64,000 nt of DNA from Thermohahella caldifontis (GTDB lineage Bacteria > Pseudomonadota > Gammaproteobacteria > Pseudomonadales > Oleiphilaceae): positions 2,480,001 through 2,544,000 of the forward strand of contig NZ_CP154858.1 of the NCBI RefSeq assembly GCF_041153465.1. The letters run 5' to 3'. Below the pieces are notes generated by a model. It was not told the DNA's origin and made no database searches. It worked only from the letters and a program-made list of their open reading frames with translations. The stretch's first letter is position 1. Each line of letters opens with the position of its first letter. Shown here in pieces: positions 35,306 to 43,565 of the stretch. The translations under genes were made by a program, and so were the position numbers.

Positions 35306-36202
35306 ATGAGTAAAAACTGCGGAGGCCCCTGTGGCGACCATGCAAGGCCTGCGGCGGATACCGATATGCAGGCCTCCTCCGAGGCGCCAGGGAGATGGGT
35401 CAGTGTTTATGCCGTGCCGAAGATGGACTGTCCATCAGAAGAGCGCATGATTCGCCTGGCCCTGAACGGCGTTGAGGGGATTCGGGCACTGTCCTTCGAC
35501 TTGTCGAACCGCCGGTTGAAGGTCGTGCATGACGGCGAGGCTGAGCCCATTACCGCGAAACTGGCGACCTTGGGGCTAGGCGCCTCGCTTCAGGAAACCG
35601 TCGCTGCAAATCCGGAGACCATCAAGGCCGCCGAGTTTTCGGCAGCTTCTGCTAAGCAAGAATCCGGGACCCTGCGCTGGTTGCTCGGCATCAATGCACT
35701 TCTGTTCGTGGTGGAAATGACTGCCGGTCTGATCGCCCAGTCCACCGGCCTGATTGGAGAATCCCTGGACAATTTTGCCGATGCGGCGGTGTACGGGCTT
35801 GCCCTTTATGCGGTTGGACATAGCGTGAAAATGCAGGTACGTGCCGCGCATCTTGCTGGTGTACTGCAACTGATCTTGGCTGTGGGCGTGCTCGTAGAGG
35901 TGGTGCGACGCTTTGTATTCGGTAGTGAGCCTGAATCGCTGATGATGATGGCGATCGCATTCGTCGCATTGATTGCCAATACCAGTTGTCTGCTGCTCAT
36001 ATCCAAACATCGGGAGGGCGGGGCGCACATGAAGGCAAGCTGGATATTCTCGGCCAACGACGTGGTGATCAACCTGGGGGTCATCACCGCCGGCGCTCTG
36101 GTCGCGTGGACCGGGTCCAATTATCCGGATCTGATTATCGGCACCATCGTGGGGGGCATTGTACTTAACGGTGCCAGACGCATTTTGGCGTTGAAGGGTT
36201 AA
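35306..36202 (+). CDS. Cation efflux protein with N-terminal metal-binding domain (left copy)
   Basis: A 298-residue CzcD-like transporter of the cation diffusion facilitator family. The first 90 residues form a heavy-metal-associated-like domain with KMDCPSEERMIR. The membrane part has about six helices with metal-site residues in SLDNFADA and the helix-five ANDVVINLG. It should export a divalent metal such as cadmium, zinc or lead. It is transcribed from the MerR promoter together with lspA, which begins three bases after its stop codon. Confidence 0.88.
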   Translation: MSKNCGGPCGDHARPAADTDMQASSEAPGRWVSVYAVPKMDCPSEERMIRLALNGVEGIRALSFDLSNRRLKVVHDGEAEPITAKLATLGLGASLQETVAANPETIKAAEFSAASAKQESGTLRWLLGINALLFVVEMTAGLIAQSTGLIGESLDNFADAAVYGLALYAVGHSVKMQVRAAHLAGVLQLILAVGVLVEVVRRFVFGSEPESLMMMAIAFVALIANTSCLLLISKHREGGAHMKASWIFSANDVVINLGVITAGALVAWTGSNYPDLIIGTIVGGIVLNGARRILALKG

Positions 36203-36205
36203 ATA

Positions 36206-36718
36206 ATGCTCATTATTGGCAAAAAGCTCTCGCCGTATGCCCTATTGTCCATATCGGGCCTGCTGGCAGCGTCTGATCAGGCCGTAAAATGGCTGGTGCA
36301 ACAATCAATGGCCTATGGCGAGTATGTTTCGGTGACCCCGTTCTTTAACTGGGTGCACCTATGGAACACCGGTGCCGCATTCAGTCTTTTTGCGAATGGT
36401 GGAGGCTGGCAGCGCTACTTTTTTATCGGAATCGCGGTAGTGGTCTCGATTTTTCTGATCAAGCTGATCCTTGAAAATCGTCATAAAGGAGAAGCCATCG
36501 CTTACAGTCTTATCCTCGGTGGCGCCATGGGCAACCTGATTGACCGGGTCTTTCGCGGCTATGTTGTGGATTCCTTTGATTTCTATTGGCGAGACTGGCA
36601 TTGGCCGGCCTTCAACCTGGCTGATATTGCAATTGTCCTCGGTGCCTTACTTTTCGTTTCCAGCAGCTTGTTGGGTAAAAAAGCAAACACCAATGCCGAG
36701 CCGGATGGATCTGACTGA
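36206..36718 (+). CDS. lspA: Lipoprotein signal peptidase (left IS copy)
   Basis: A 170-residue, four-helix membrane aspartic peptidase that cleaves signal peptides of lipoproteins. Signature segments DQAVKWLV, NTGAAFSLF, GGAMGNLIDRVFRGYVVDSFDF and FNLADIAIVLG carry the two catalytic aspartates. As a second, mobile lspA it is not the housekeeping copy. LspA-like genes are repeatedly linked to lead resistance loci, which fits the neighbouring PbrR-like regulator. Confidence 0.93.
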   Translation: MLIIGKKLSPYALLSISGLLAASDQAVKWLVQQSMAYGEYVSVTPFFNWVHLWNTGAAFSLFANGGGWQRYFFIGIAVVVSIFLIKLILENRHKGEAIAYSLILGGAMGNLIDRVFRGYVVDSFDFYWRDWHWPAFNLADIAIVLGALLFVSSSLLGKKANTNAEPDGSD

Positions 36719-36739
36719 CACCTACGCCTATACAACACC

Positions 36740-38029
36740 ATGACCGAACTTCCCGACAACATCCTTCACCTGCCGCAATACCAAGTACTGGGCTGCAAAT
36801 CAACCGACGACGAAATGCACTTCCAGGTGGACGTGCCCGATCCCATCGCCTGCGAGGAATGCGGCGTGCAGGGTGAGTTCGTACGGTTCGGCAAGCGTGA
36901 CGTTCCCTATCGTGATCTGCCCATCCACGGCAAGCGGGTCACTCTCTGGGTGGTCCGCCGCCGATACACCTGCCGGGCCTGCAAGACAACATTCAGGCCC
37001 CAGCTACCGGAGATGGTGGACGGATTCCGTATGACACTGCGGCTGCATGAGTACGTGGAGAAGGAATCCTTCAACCACCCCTACACCTTTGTGGCGGCAC
37101 AGACCGGCCTGGACGAGAAGACGGTGCGCGACATCTTCAACGCCCGCGCCGAGTTCCTGGGGCGCTGGCACCGCTTCGAGACGCCCCGCATCCTGGGCAT
37201 TGACGAGCTATACCTGAACAAGCGCTACCGCTGCATTCTGACCAACATTGAGGAGCGAACCCTGCTCGACCTGCTGGCCACCCGCCGCCAGGACGTGGTG
37301 ACCAACTACCTGATGAAGCTGAAAGACCGGCAGAAGGTCGAGATCGTCAGCATGGACATGTGGAACCCCTACCGGGCAGCGGTCAAGGCTGTGCTGCCCC
37401 AGGCCCGTATCGTGGTCGATAAGTTCCATGTGGTGCGCATGGCCAACGATGCCCTAGAGAGAGTGCGCAAGGGCCTCAGAAAGGAGCTGAAACCGTCCCA
37501 GAGCCGGACTCTCAAGGGAGACCGGAAAATCCTGCTGAAACGCGCTCACGAAGTCTCAGACCGGGAGCGCCTCATCATGGAGACCTGGACAGGCGCGTTC
37601 CCGCAACTGCTGGCCGCCTACGAGCACAAGGAGCGCTTCTACGGCATCTGGGACGCCACCACACGGCTCCAGACAGAAGCCGCCCTGGACGAGTGGATAG
37701 CCACCATCCCGAAGGGCCAAAAGGAAGTCTGGAGCGATCTGGTCAGGGCAGTGGGAAACTGGCGCGAAGAGACCATGACCTACTTCGAGACGGACATGCC
37801 CGTCACCAACGCTTACACGGAGTCCATCAACCGACTGGCCAAGGACAAGAACCGTGAAGGGCGCGGTTACTCCTTCGAGGTGATGCGGGCACGAATGCTC
37901 TACACCACGAAGCACAAGAAGAAGGCACCGACTGCGAAGGTCTCTCCTTTCTACAAGAAAACCATCGGTTACGGACTGCCGGACTTCGCAGAGGAACTCA
38001 ACTACGGGGTCGATCTATCAACCATCTGA
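36740..38029 (+). CDS. tnpA: ISL3-family transposase (left IS copy)
   Basis: A 429-residue DDE transposase. An N-terminal zinc-binding part (CEECG and CRAC) precedes the catalytic domain with GIDELYL, MDMWNPYRAAVKAVLPQARIVVDKFHVVRM and the late NAYTESINRLAK glutamate. Full length and open, so it should be active. It ends 58 bp before the right terminal repeat. Confidence 0.95.
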   Translation: MTELPDNILHLPQYQVLGCKSTDDEMHFQVDVPDPIACEECGVQGEFVRFGKRDVPYRDLPIHGKRVTLWVVRRRYTCRACKTTFRPQLPEMVDGFRMTLRLHEYVEKESFNHPYTFVAAQTGLDEKTVRDIFNARAEFLGRWHRFETPRILGIDELYLNKRYRCILTNIEERTLLDLLATRRQDVVTNYLMKLKDRQKVEIVSMDMWNPYRAAVKAVLPQARIVVDKFHVVRMANDALERVRKGLRKELKPSQSRTLKGDRKILLKRAHEVSDRERLIMETWTGAFPQLLAAYEHKERFYGIWDATTRLQTEAALDEWIATIPKGQKEVWSDLVRAVGNWREETMTYFETDMPVTNAYTESINRLAKDKNREGRGYSFEVMRARMLYTTKHKKKAPTAKVSPFYKKTIGYGLPDFAEELNYGVDLSTI

Positions 38030-38087
38030 GGATGATCTCAGGTTGGTGGGGTGGGGGTGCCCCATCAACCATTAAATCCGTATACCC

Positions 38088-38415
38088 GTTTGATCATATT
38101 GATCATGAGCTATTGCTCAAGGCTCTTGACCACCATTGCTCTGAATCCTGGGTGCTGCTGTATGTGAGGCGCTGGCTAACGGCACCGATGCAGACGAAAG
38201 ATGGTAAGCAGGAACGACGGAACGTTGGCACACCACAAGGTGGCCCGTTATCGCCAGTTCTGGCAAACCTGTTTCTGCATTATGCATTGGATCGTTGGCT
38301 GACCGTTCGTCATCCGGATATCCCATTCTGCCGATATGCAGATGACGGAATACTGCGTTGTCGAAGTGAGCGTGAGGCTCAGTATCTGCATTCCCAGCTA
38401 GATATGCGTGAGGTG
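38088..38415 (+). pseudogene. Group II intron reverse transcriptase fragment
   Basis: About 110 codons of a group II intron-encoded protein: FDHIDHELLLKALDHH, TPQGGPLSPVLANLFLHYALDRW and the catalytic RYADDGILRC. It begins exactly at the inner end of the left IS and fades out before the ptxE stop codon, so both ends are missing. The IS therefore once landed in an intron ORF. It cannot be functional. Confidence 0.8.
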
Positions 38416-38425
38416 GACCCAATAG

Positions 38426-39286
38426 CTATTCACAGAGATGCCCAACAAACGAGTATACTGGCCTGTGTTTGTCCAGGCTGCTCGGATAAATCACCATCAG
38501 CTCCTTGCTAAGGCCAGGCTCACTCACGGGAATAGCCACCAGACTTCCATTTTGGACCTCCTCCCGTACAGAACTTTCAAGCACCAACGATGCGCCAAGT
38601 CCGACCTTAACCGCTTGCTTGACGGCTTCGGTGCTACCCAGCTGCATAGATACCGTCGGAAATGGCCCATGCTCACCGAAGTAGGTCGCCAAAAGCCGGC
38701 CAGTGCCGGTGCCGGGTTCGCCGCCGATCAGAGCCATGTTAGACAGCGTATCGCGGTCGATATCGGTTCGACGGGCTAACGGGTGACCAGGCGGAACGAT
38801 TAGAACAACGGGCTCGTTACGCCACGCCTGAGCATGGAATCCGGGTAGATCATGCCACCACTCCATAATCGCCACGTCCAGCTCACCGTCCGATAAATGC
38901 CGTGCAATAGTCGGATTGGAATCTATTACCACATCCACCTCGGGCCCTACGCCCAGCTCCTTGTAACGACGGATGTAGGGCTGGAGCATATAAATCCCAA
39001 TATTGGAGCTCGCCCCAACGCGAAGTCGAGCCTCCATAATGGAAGATCTCGCCTGCTCCTCCAGCCGGAGCAGACTTCGGGCAAAAGGCAACAAGGTTAA
39101 GGCAGCCCGGGTTGGCTCACAGCCAGAGCGCCCCCTGTGGACCAATAAAACGCCAAGTTGGTTTTCGAGTTTTTGAAGGTGCTGGGACAGTGTGGGTTGT
39201 GCGATGTCCAACTGGCGGGCTGCGGCCTGAAACCCGTTGTGGTCCAGCACCGCCACGAAACTCTTCAGCCAGACAAGATTCAGCAT
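38426..39286 (-). CDS. ptxE: LysR-family regulator of the phosphite operon
   Basis: A 286-residue LysR-type regulator with N-terminal winged helix (FVAVLDHNGFQAAARQLDIAQPTLSQHLQKLENQLGVLLVHR) and a substrate-binding domain. Its position directly after ptxD, overlapping it by seven bases, matches ptxE of Pseudomonas stutzeri WM88. Its natural role is uncertain even there; control of the ptx genes is likely. The C-terminus ends ten bases from the intron debris, so the last residues may have been altered by rearrangement. Confidence 0.85.
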   Translation of the reverse strand: MLNLVWLKSFVAVLDHNGFQAAARQLDIAQPTLSQHLQKLENQLGVLLVHRGRSGCEPTRAALTLLPFARSLLRLEEQARSSIMEARLRVGASSNIGIYMLQPYIRRYKELGVGPEVDVVIDSNPTIARHLSDGELDVAIMEWWHDLPGFHAQAWRNEPVVLIVPPGHPLARRTDIDRDTLSNMALIGGEPGTGTGRLLATYFGEHGPFPTVSMQLGSTEAVKQAVKVGLGASLVLESSVREEVQNGSLVAIPVSEPGLSKELMVIYPSSLDKHRPVYSFVGHLCE

Positions 39287-40290
39287 GGGCCGCTCTCGCG
39301 GCCACTGGGATCATTGATCGCATCATCCGGCCGCTCACCCCGAAGCACTTGCAGAATGTTCCGAGCAGCGCGTTGCTCGATAGCCAGACGCACCTGGCTG
39401 ACTGCCGATCCGATGTGAGCAGTAAACAGCGTGTTGGGGTGGGCCCTGAGCCCCTGGGCGATCTCCCTCGGACGATCTTCTCTCGCCCAATCTTCCATCT
39501 CAAACACATCAGCGGCGTACCCCCCCAACTGACCGGATTGAAGCGCTTGCAGAACACTACCCTCATCCACCACAGATCCACGGCAGGGATTGATAAGGAA
39601 TGCGCCCGGTTTCATTCCTGTTAGCGTTTCGCGATTAATGGTGTGGAGGGTTTGCTCATTGAGCGGCAGTGCCAGGATCACAATATCTGACTGGGCCAGC
39701 AGCATCTTGAGGGGAGTATGGGACAAACCCAGTGCCTGCTCATGCTGCACGGGTAAACGTTCCGGCTGGGAATAGATTAAATCCGCTCCCCATCCGTTCA
39801 GGCGCTGCGCCACCGCTTGGCCGATGGCCCCCATACCCACAATACCAATCCGTGAGCCTTCGATCCCCTGCCCATAGAAGCGTGGTGTCCAGCCAGTAAA
39901 TTCACCGGATCGAACGAAGTGGTCCGCCGCCTTGACTTGTCGGGTGAGACTGATCGTCAGCCCGACCGTTAGCTCTGCAGTAGGCACGGTTAGCAAATCC
40001 GGTACAAATGTCAGCCAAACCCCATGACGCGTGCAGGCATCCACATCAAAGTTGTCATAGCCTTTCAGGGCTGCACCAATCACCTTCAAGCGCGGACACC
40101 CCTGTAGGAACTCCTCTCCAACTCGGTCTGGCATGAACGCCATCATCGCATCAGCGTCTGCAACGCGCGCAGCCACTTCCTCCTGGGGCAACGTGGCGCC
40201 GGATTGGTTGGTGACCAGCTCGCAATCTTGGGCAAGTTCATCCAGAACACTGTCATGGATCTTATGGGTTATCACAACCTTGGGTTTCAT
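39280..40290 (-). CDS. ptxD: Phosphite dehydrogenase
   Basis: A 336-residue D-2-hydroxyacid-dehydrogenase-family enzyme oxidising phosphite to phosphate with NAD(P)+. Length and residue numbering agree with P. stutzeri PtxD: K76 (ALKGYDNFDVDA), R237 (NPCRGSVVDE), E266 (DVFEMEDWA) and H292 (AHIGSA) all fall at the known catalytic positions. The Rossmann motif is GIVGMGAIG. Positions 175-176, which set NAD preference in P. stutzeri (Glu-Ala), are Gln-Pro here, so cofactor choice may be relaxed. Cytoplasmic. It lies between the transporter genes and ptxE in one leftward operon. Confidence 0.95.
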   Translation of the reverse strand: MKPKVVITHKIHDSVLDELAQDCELVTNQSGATLPQEEVAARVADADAMMAFMPDRVGEEFLQGCPRLKVIGAALKGYDNFDVDACTRHGVWLTFVPDLLTVPTAELTVGLTISLTRQVKAADHFVRSGEFTGWTPRFYGQGIEGSRIGIVGMGAIGQAVAQRLNGWGADLIYSQPERLPVQHEQALGLSHTPLKMLLAQSDIVILALPLNEQTLHTINRETLTGMKPGAFLINPCRGSVVDEGSVLQALQSGQLGGYAADVFEMEDWAREDRPREIAQGLRAHPNTLFTAHIGSAVSQVRLAIEQRAARNILQVLRGERPDDAINDPSGRESGPC

Positions 40291-40299
40291 AGATGGTCC

Positions 40300-41130
40300 T
40301 TATTTGAATTTCTTACGAAGGCGGCCACTGAGACTGTCCACGACGGTGACCATCAACAAGATGACAATGAGAATGGCGCTGACTTCCTGATACTGCATGA
40401 TTCTCAGCGAGCCCATCAATTCGAAGCCAATACCACCGGCACCCACCATGCCCATTACGGTCGAGGCACGGAAATTGTATTCCCAGCGATAAATGGACAC
40501 GTCCGCGAATTGAGGAAGTACTTGTGGCAGCACGGCGTGATAGAGCACCTGCAAGCGAGTAGCGCCGGCAGCATCGGCCGCTTCCACTGGCGCCTCATCT
40601 ACATGCTCAATCGCTTCGGCAAAAAACTTTCCAACCATGCCAATGGAGTGAAGACCGAGCGCCAGTACGCCAGGCAACGCCCCAAAACCAACAGCAGCCA
40701 CGAAGATGATGCCCATGATCAGTTCCGGGACTGAACGCAAACCGTTTAAAAGGGTTCGAGTTACTTGGAACACCACCGGATGTGGAGAGGTGTTGCGCGC
40801 AGCCAGGAATGCCAGTGGCACAGACAAGGTTACTGCAATGGCAGTACCGGCAATGCTCATCGCAAGCGTGTCGATTAACGGCGACACCCAGCTGGCCACA
40901 TTGGTGAAGTCAGGTGGAAGAGATTCGCCAATGAGTGTGCCTATGGCTGGCACGCCATTGGCAAGTGTATTGAAATTGAGCAGCCCTACGTACCAACTTG
41001 CGACAAAAATGATGAGCAGCACTAACAGCGACTGTCCGAGTTTTTTCCGCCAGCCTTTCGCGTGCTCATCCAGCACGGAGGCCGACGGGGCCGGCGACAG
41101 AGTCGCCGGTTCCGTCGTTGTATAGTTCAT
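40300..41130 (-). CDS. ptxC: Phosphite ABC transporter permease
   Basis: A 276-residue inner-membrane permease of the PhnE type, about six helices. The EAA loop that contacts the ATPase is EAADAAGATRLQVLYHAVLPQVLP. The ATG at 41130 follows GAGGAGTG; an upstream start at 41193 would run into ptxB. Alone it could be a phosphonate permease, but adjacency to ptxD assigns it to phosphite. Confidence 0.9.
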   Translation of the reverse strand: MNYTTTEPATLSPAPSASVLDEHAKGWRKKLGQSLLVLLIIFVASWYVGLLNFNTLANGVPAIGTLIGESLPPDFTNVASWVSPLIDTLAMSIAGTAIAVTLSVPLAFLAARNTSPHPVVFQVTRTLLNGLRSVPELIMGIIFVAAVGFGALPGVLALGLHSIGMVGKFFAEAIEHVDEAPVEAADAAGATRLQVLYHAVLPQVLPQFADVSIYRWEYNFRASTVMGMVGAGGIGFELMGSLRIMQYQEVSAILIVILLMVTVVDSLSGRLRKKFK

Positions 41131-41140
41131 GGGGCACTCC

Positions 41141-42004
41141 TCACATTTTTGCGAAATCAAGATTGAGCAGGCCACCCATAGCGCGGATGACATCGTAATC
41201 TTCGTCGGTAATTGCCGCGAATCCCTCAGCCTTCAGGTTGTCGAGAATCTCCGGGTCATCGATCTGCAGAAAGGCTTTCTGAATGTTGCTCTTCAGCTCA
41301 GGGGCCAGGTTCGAACGCATGGCCCAGGGGTATTGAGGAAAGTCACCGCTGTAGCCCAGCACTTTGACCTTGCTCCGATCAATCAAACCGCGGTCCATCA
41401 CATGCTCGAAGATAACTTCGGACAACCCTCCGGCGTCGGCATTGCCATTGGCGACGTTAACCGCAACAGCGTCATGGCTACCGACGAAATGAGCCTCATA
41501 GTCCTTTCCGGCTTCGAGCCCTGCCTTCTCAAGGAGTACGGCCTTGGGGATCAGGTGGCTGGAAGTGGATGCGCGGTCACCGTAGGCCATTTTCTTGCCT
41601 TTGATATCCGCGAAGGAGTCAACGCCAGAGTCCGCATTGGCAATAATGATGGAGCGATAAGTCGGCTTCCCGTCTACCACCATGGCGGCAAAGGGTTCAA
41701 TGTCACTCTTACTCTTGGCCATCACATAGGACAACGGACCAAAGTAAGCCAGGTCAATTCGGCCAAAACGCATGGCTTCGATCATGGAGGAGTAATCGGT
41801 GGTAACAATCAGTTCTACTTCCTTACCAAGAGTGGTTTCCAGGTAATCCTTCAAAGGTTGGTTTCGCTTGATCAGTTCTGACGCGTTCTCATCCGGCAGC
41901 AAGGCAACTTTCAAAAGATCAGGGTCTGTATCTGCGGCATGGGCTGACCAATGGATGCCGAGCATCATTATCAGAGCCAGCAAAGAGTGAATCATTGTCT
42001 TCAT
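41141..42004 (-). CDS. ptxB: Phosphite-binding periplasmic protein
   Basis: A 287-residue PhnD-type solute-binding protein with a signal peptide cleaved after SAHA (about residue 23). The mature part has the usual LLPDENASELIKRNQPLKDYLETTLGKEVELIVTTDYSSMIEAMRFGRIDLAYFGPLSYVMAK core. It captures phosphite for PtxAC. Start codon overlaps the ptxA stop (ATGA), which indicates translational coupling. Confidence 0.92.
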   Translation of the reverse strand: MKTMIHSLLALIMMLGIHWSAHAADTDPDLLKVALLPDENASELIKRNQPLKDYLETTLGKEVELIVTTDYSSMIEAMRFGRIDLAYFGPLSYVMAKSKSDIEPFAAMVVDGKPTYRSIIIANADSGVDSFADIKGKKMAYGDRASTSSHLIPKAVLLEKAGLEAGKDYEAHFVGSHDAVAVNVANGNADAGGLSEVIFEHVMDRGLIDRSKVKVLGYSGDFPQYPWAMRSNLAPELKSNIQKAFLQIDDPEILDNLKAEGFAAITDEDYDVIRAMGGLLNLDFAKM

Positions 42005-42846
42005 TGTGCTATCTCCAGTACGTCTGTCGTTATCGGGGTGGTCTTAGGTTTATGGATGGCTGGTTTGCCTTCCGCAGCTACCACGCTGGGTGAACGGTGG
42101 TAAATCTCGTCCAGGTGTTTCGATTTCAGGTTTTCAGGAGCATCGTCAAAAACGATATGACCGTTCGAAAGGCCGATGATCCGGTCTGCAAAACGCTGGG
42201 CGTATTCCAATTGGTGCAAGGAAATAACCGCGGTGATTCCATCTTCCTGACAAATATCGCGCAGTAGGCCGAGTACCTTTTCAGAAGTGGCCGGATCCAG
42301 GCTGGCAACGGGCTCATCGGCAAGAATCATGGATGGTTGCTGCACCAATGCTCTGGCGATTCCAACCCGCTGCTGCTGGCCGCCGGACAACTGATCTACT
42401 CGGGAAAGCGCTTTGTCAGCCAGACCTACGCGGTCGAGGCATTGCAGAGCCAACTCCAGGTCCTGCCGGGGCAGGGGAAGCAGGCTTCGCCAAGTACCGT
42501 GATACGCAAGTCTGCCTGTCAGCACATTCTGTAACGCGGTGTATCGTTCGATCAGCTGGTGATGCTGGAACACCATGGCGGTGCGGCTGCGGTGCTGTCG
42601 CAGGATTCTACGGTTGGTCAGTTCACCAAACTCGCCAGACACAACCTTCCCGGTTGTGGGCTTAACCAGGTGATTCAGTGAACGAAGCAGAGTGGATTTA
42701 CCCGCGCCTGAAAGTCCCAGTAGCACGGTGAATTCGCCCTTGTGAAAGTGAACGGTGGTGGGTTTGAGCGCGAGGACGTTTCCCGGGTAGGTTACGCCCA
42801 TACTCTCGACTCGAAGCATCACATTGGTTGATTGAGTTGGCGCCAT
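42001..42846 (-). CDS. ptxA: Phosphite ABC transporter ATP-binding protein
   Basis: A 281-residue ABC ATPase of the PhnC type. Walker A is GLSGAGKST (44-52), the signature is LSGGQQQRVGIARAL and Walker B is MILADEPVASLD. First gene of the operon ptxA-ptxB-ptxC-ptxD-ptxE, all leftward and tightly packed. The start ATG at 42846 has AGGTGATCC upstream. Confidence 0.93.
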   Translation of the reverse strand: MAPTQSTNVMLRVESMGVTYPGNVLALKPTTVHFHKGEFTVLLGLSGAGKSTLLRSLNHLVKPTTGKVVSGEFGELTNRRILRQHRSRTAMVFQHHQLIERYTALQNVLTGRLAYHGTWRSLLPLPRQDLELALQCLDRVGLADKALSRVDQLSGGQQQRVGIARALVQQPSMILADEPVASLDPATSEKVLGLLRDICQEDGITAVISLHQLEYAQRFADRIIGLSNGHIVFDDAPENLKSKHLDEIYHRSPSVVAAEGKPAIHKPKTTPITTDVLEIAQ

Positions 42847-42863
42847 AGGATCACCTTTTGCAA

Positions 42864-42893
42864 TAAATAAGCTCGCCGTATTGCGAGTTACAA
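42864..42893 (-). promoter_or_regulatory. Candidate ptx operon promoter
   Basis: On the minus strand TTGTAA (42893-42888) and TATTTA (42869-42864) are 18 bp apart, just upstream of ptxA. The match is moderate and the start would lie only a few bases before the ribosome binding site. Confidence 0.35.
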
Positions 42894-42914
42894 TTGAACG
42901 GTAAAGCTGAGAGA

Positions 42915-42941
42915 TGACACTGTCGTGTCACTGACGTGACA
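42915..42941. promoter_or_regulatory. Three phased half-sites upstream of ptxA
   Basis: TGACAC, GTGTCA and GTGACA hexamers at 42915, 42925 and 42936 form two overlapping inverted repeats with 4 bp spacers (TGACAC-N4-GTGTCA and TGTCAC-N4-GTGACA). Read toward ptxA they also give CTGTCAC and GTGTCAT heptamers at a 22 bp interval, reminiscent of PhoB boxes. Either PhoB or PtxE could bind. It overlaps the edge of the IS3 remnant. Confidence 0.5.
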
Positions 42942-43250
42942 GGTTGATGAAGTGCTTTTGGTTCGCAAGGATTTTCCGAAGGGCTCTGTGAAATACATGG
43001 AGCTCAGCCAAAGTGGAACGAGCCACCCAGGAGCTTAAGCAACAAAAATTGCGTTCCACCGTCAGTCGGCGAATCTCACGGTACAGTTCGTCCGTGCTGA
43101 GTTCATCGAATTGCTTACCGACTATACTCTTGCCTTCGAGGAGGTCGGACGCGCTCTCCAATAGGTCGCGCTTCCAGGTGCTGACTATGGTGGGGTGGAT
43201 CTGGAAACGGGCAGCAATTCAAGGTGTGGCCTTAAGGGTGGGCAAGGAAA
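42928..43250 (-). pseudogene. IS3-family OrfA remnant
   Basis: On the minus strand IAARFQIHPTIVSTWKRDLLESASDLLEGK and ELYREIRRLTVERNF match the helix-turn-helix and leucine zipper of IS3-group OrfA proteins. An in-frame TGA at 43219-43221 cuts the N-terminal part, and the C-terminal tail after VERNF is not OrfA-like. No OrfB is present. A non-functional scar between the ptx promoter and the right IS. Confidence 0.65.
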
Positions 43251-43261
43251 AAGAGCATCGA

Positions 43262-43478
43262 CAGTAAAAACCATGGGCGATGTGCAAACCATCAACTCTG
43301 ATCCTGGCCTGGTGGTCTGGGTGGTTCGCCAGCCCTGCCCATTGTTCTCCACAGTAGCCTGATCGCACTGTCATAATCCCGCGCAGTGGTCGGTGCAAAA
43401 TCATGTGCCCGATAAAACTCGTGCACCTGCCGCCGGCCAATTTGGTCGGGGGCGCGTCCACACCATCGTAAAAATGTT
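43262..43478. other. Unassigned fragment before the right IS
   Basis: About 215 bp between the IS3 remnant and the right IS. In one minus-strand frame it reads VHEFYRAHDFAPTTARDYDSAIRLLWR and looks like a piece of a real protein, stopped by a TGA. I do not recognise the family. Probably part of an ancestral gene in the donor replicon. Confidence 0.35.
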
Positions 43479-43565
43479 GGGTAAGCGGATTAAATGGTTG
43501 ATCTTACCTTTGCATGAGAGTGAGACGGACCGGCATCTCATCGGATTATCTGGTTGATGCTTCAC

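Larger units (their letters stand above)
34716..38087 (+). mobile_element. ISL3-family element, ISPpu12 type, left copy
   Basis: A 3,372 bp element with imperfect 25 bp terminal inverted repeats (34716-34740 and 38063-38087; both begin GGGTA, 21 of 25 positions paired). It carries merR, a cation-efflux gene, lspA and an ISL3 transposase. This gene set and length match what is known of ISPpu12 from the Pseudomonas putida TOL plasmid. The right copy codes for identical proteins; the differences I can see are near the ends. Confidence 0.92.

Noticed and set aside
39280..40290. Generic D-lactate or D-3-phosphoglycerate dehydrogenase
   Set aside because: The K76/R237/E266/H292 numbering, the DLLTVPTAEL and DVFEMEDWA segments and the transporter context are those of phosphite dehydrogenase.
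40300..42846. Assignment of the ABC transporter as phosphonate phnCDE
   Set aside because: Families are related, but no C-P lyase or phosphonatase is near and the next gene is a PtxD with every catalytic residue.
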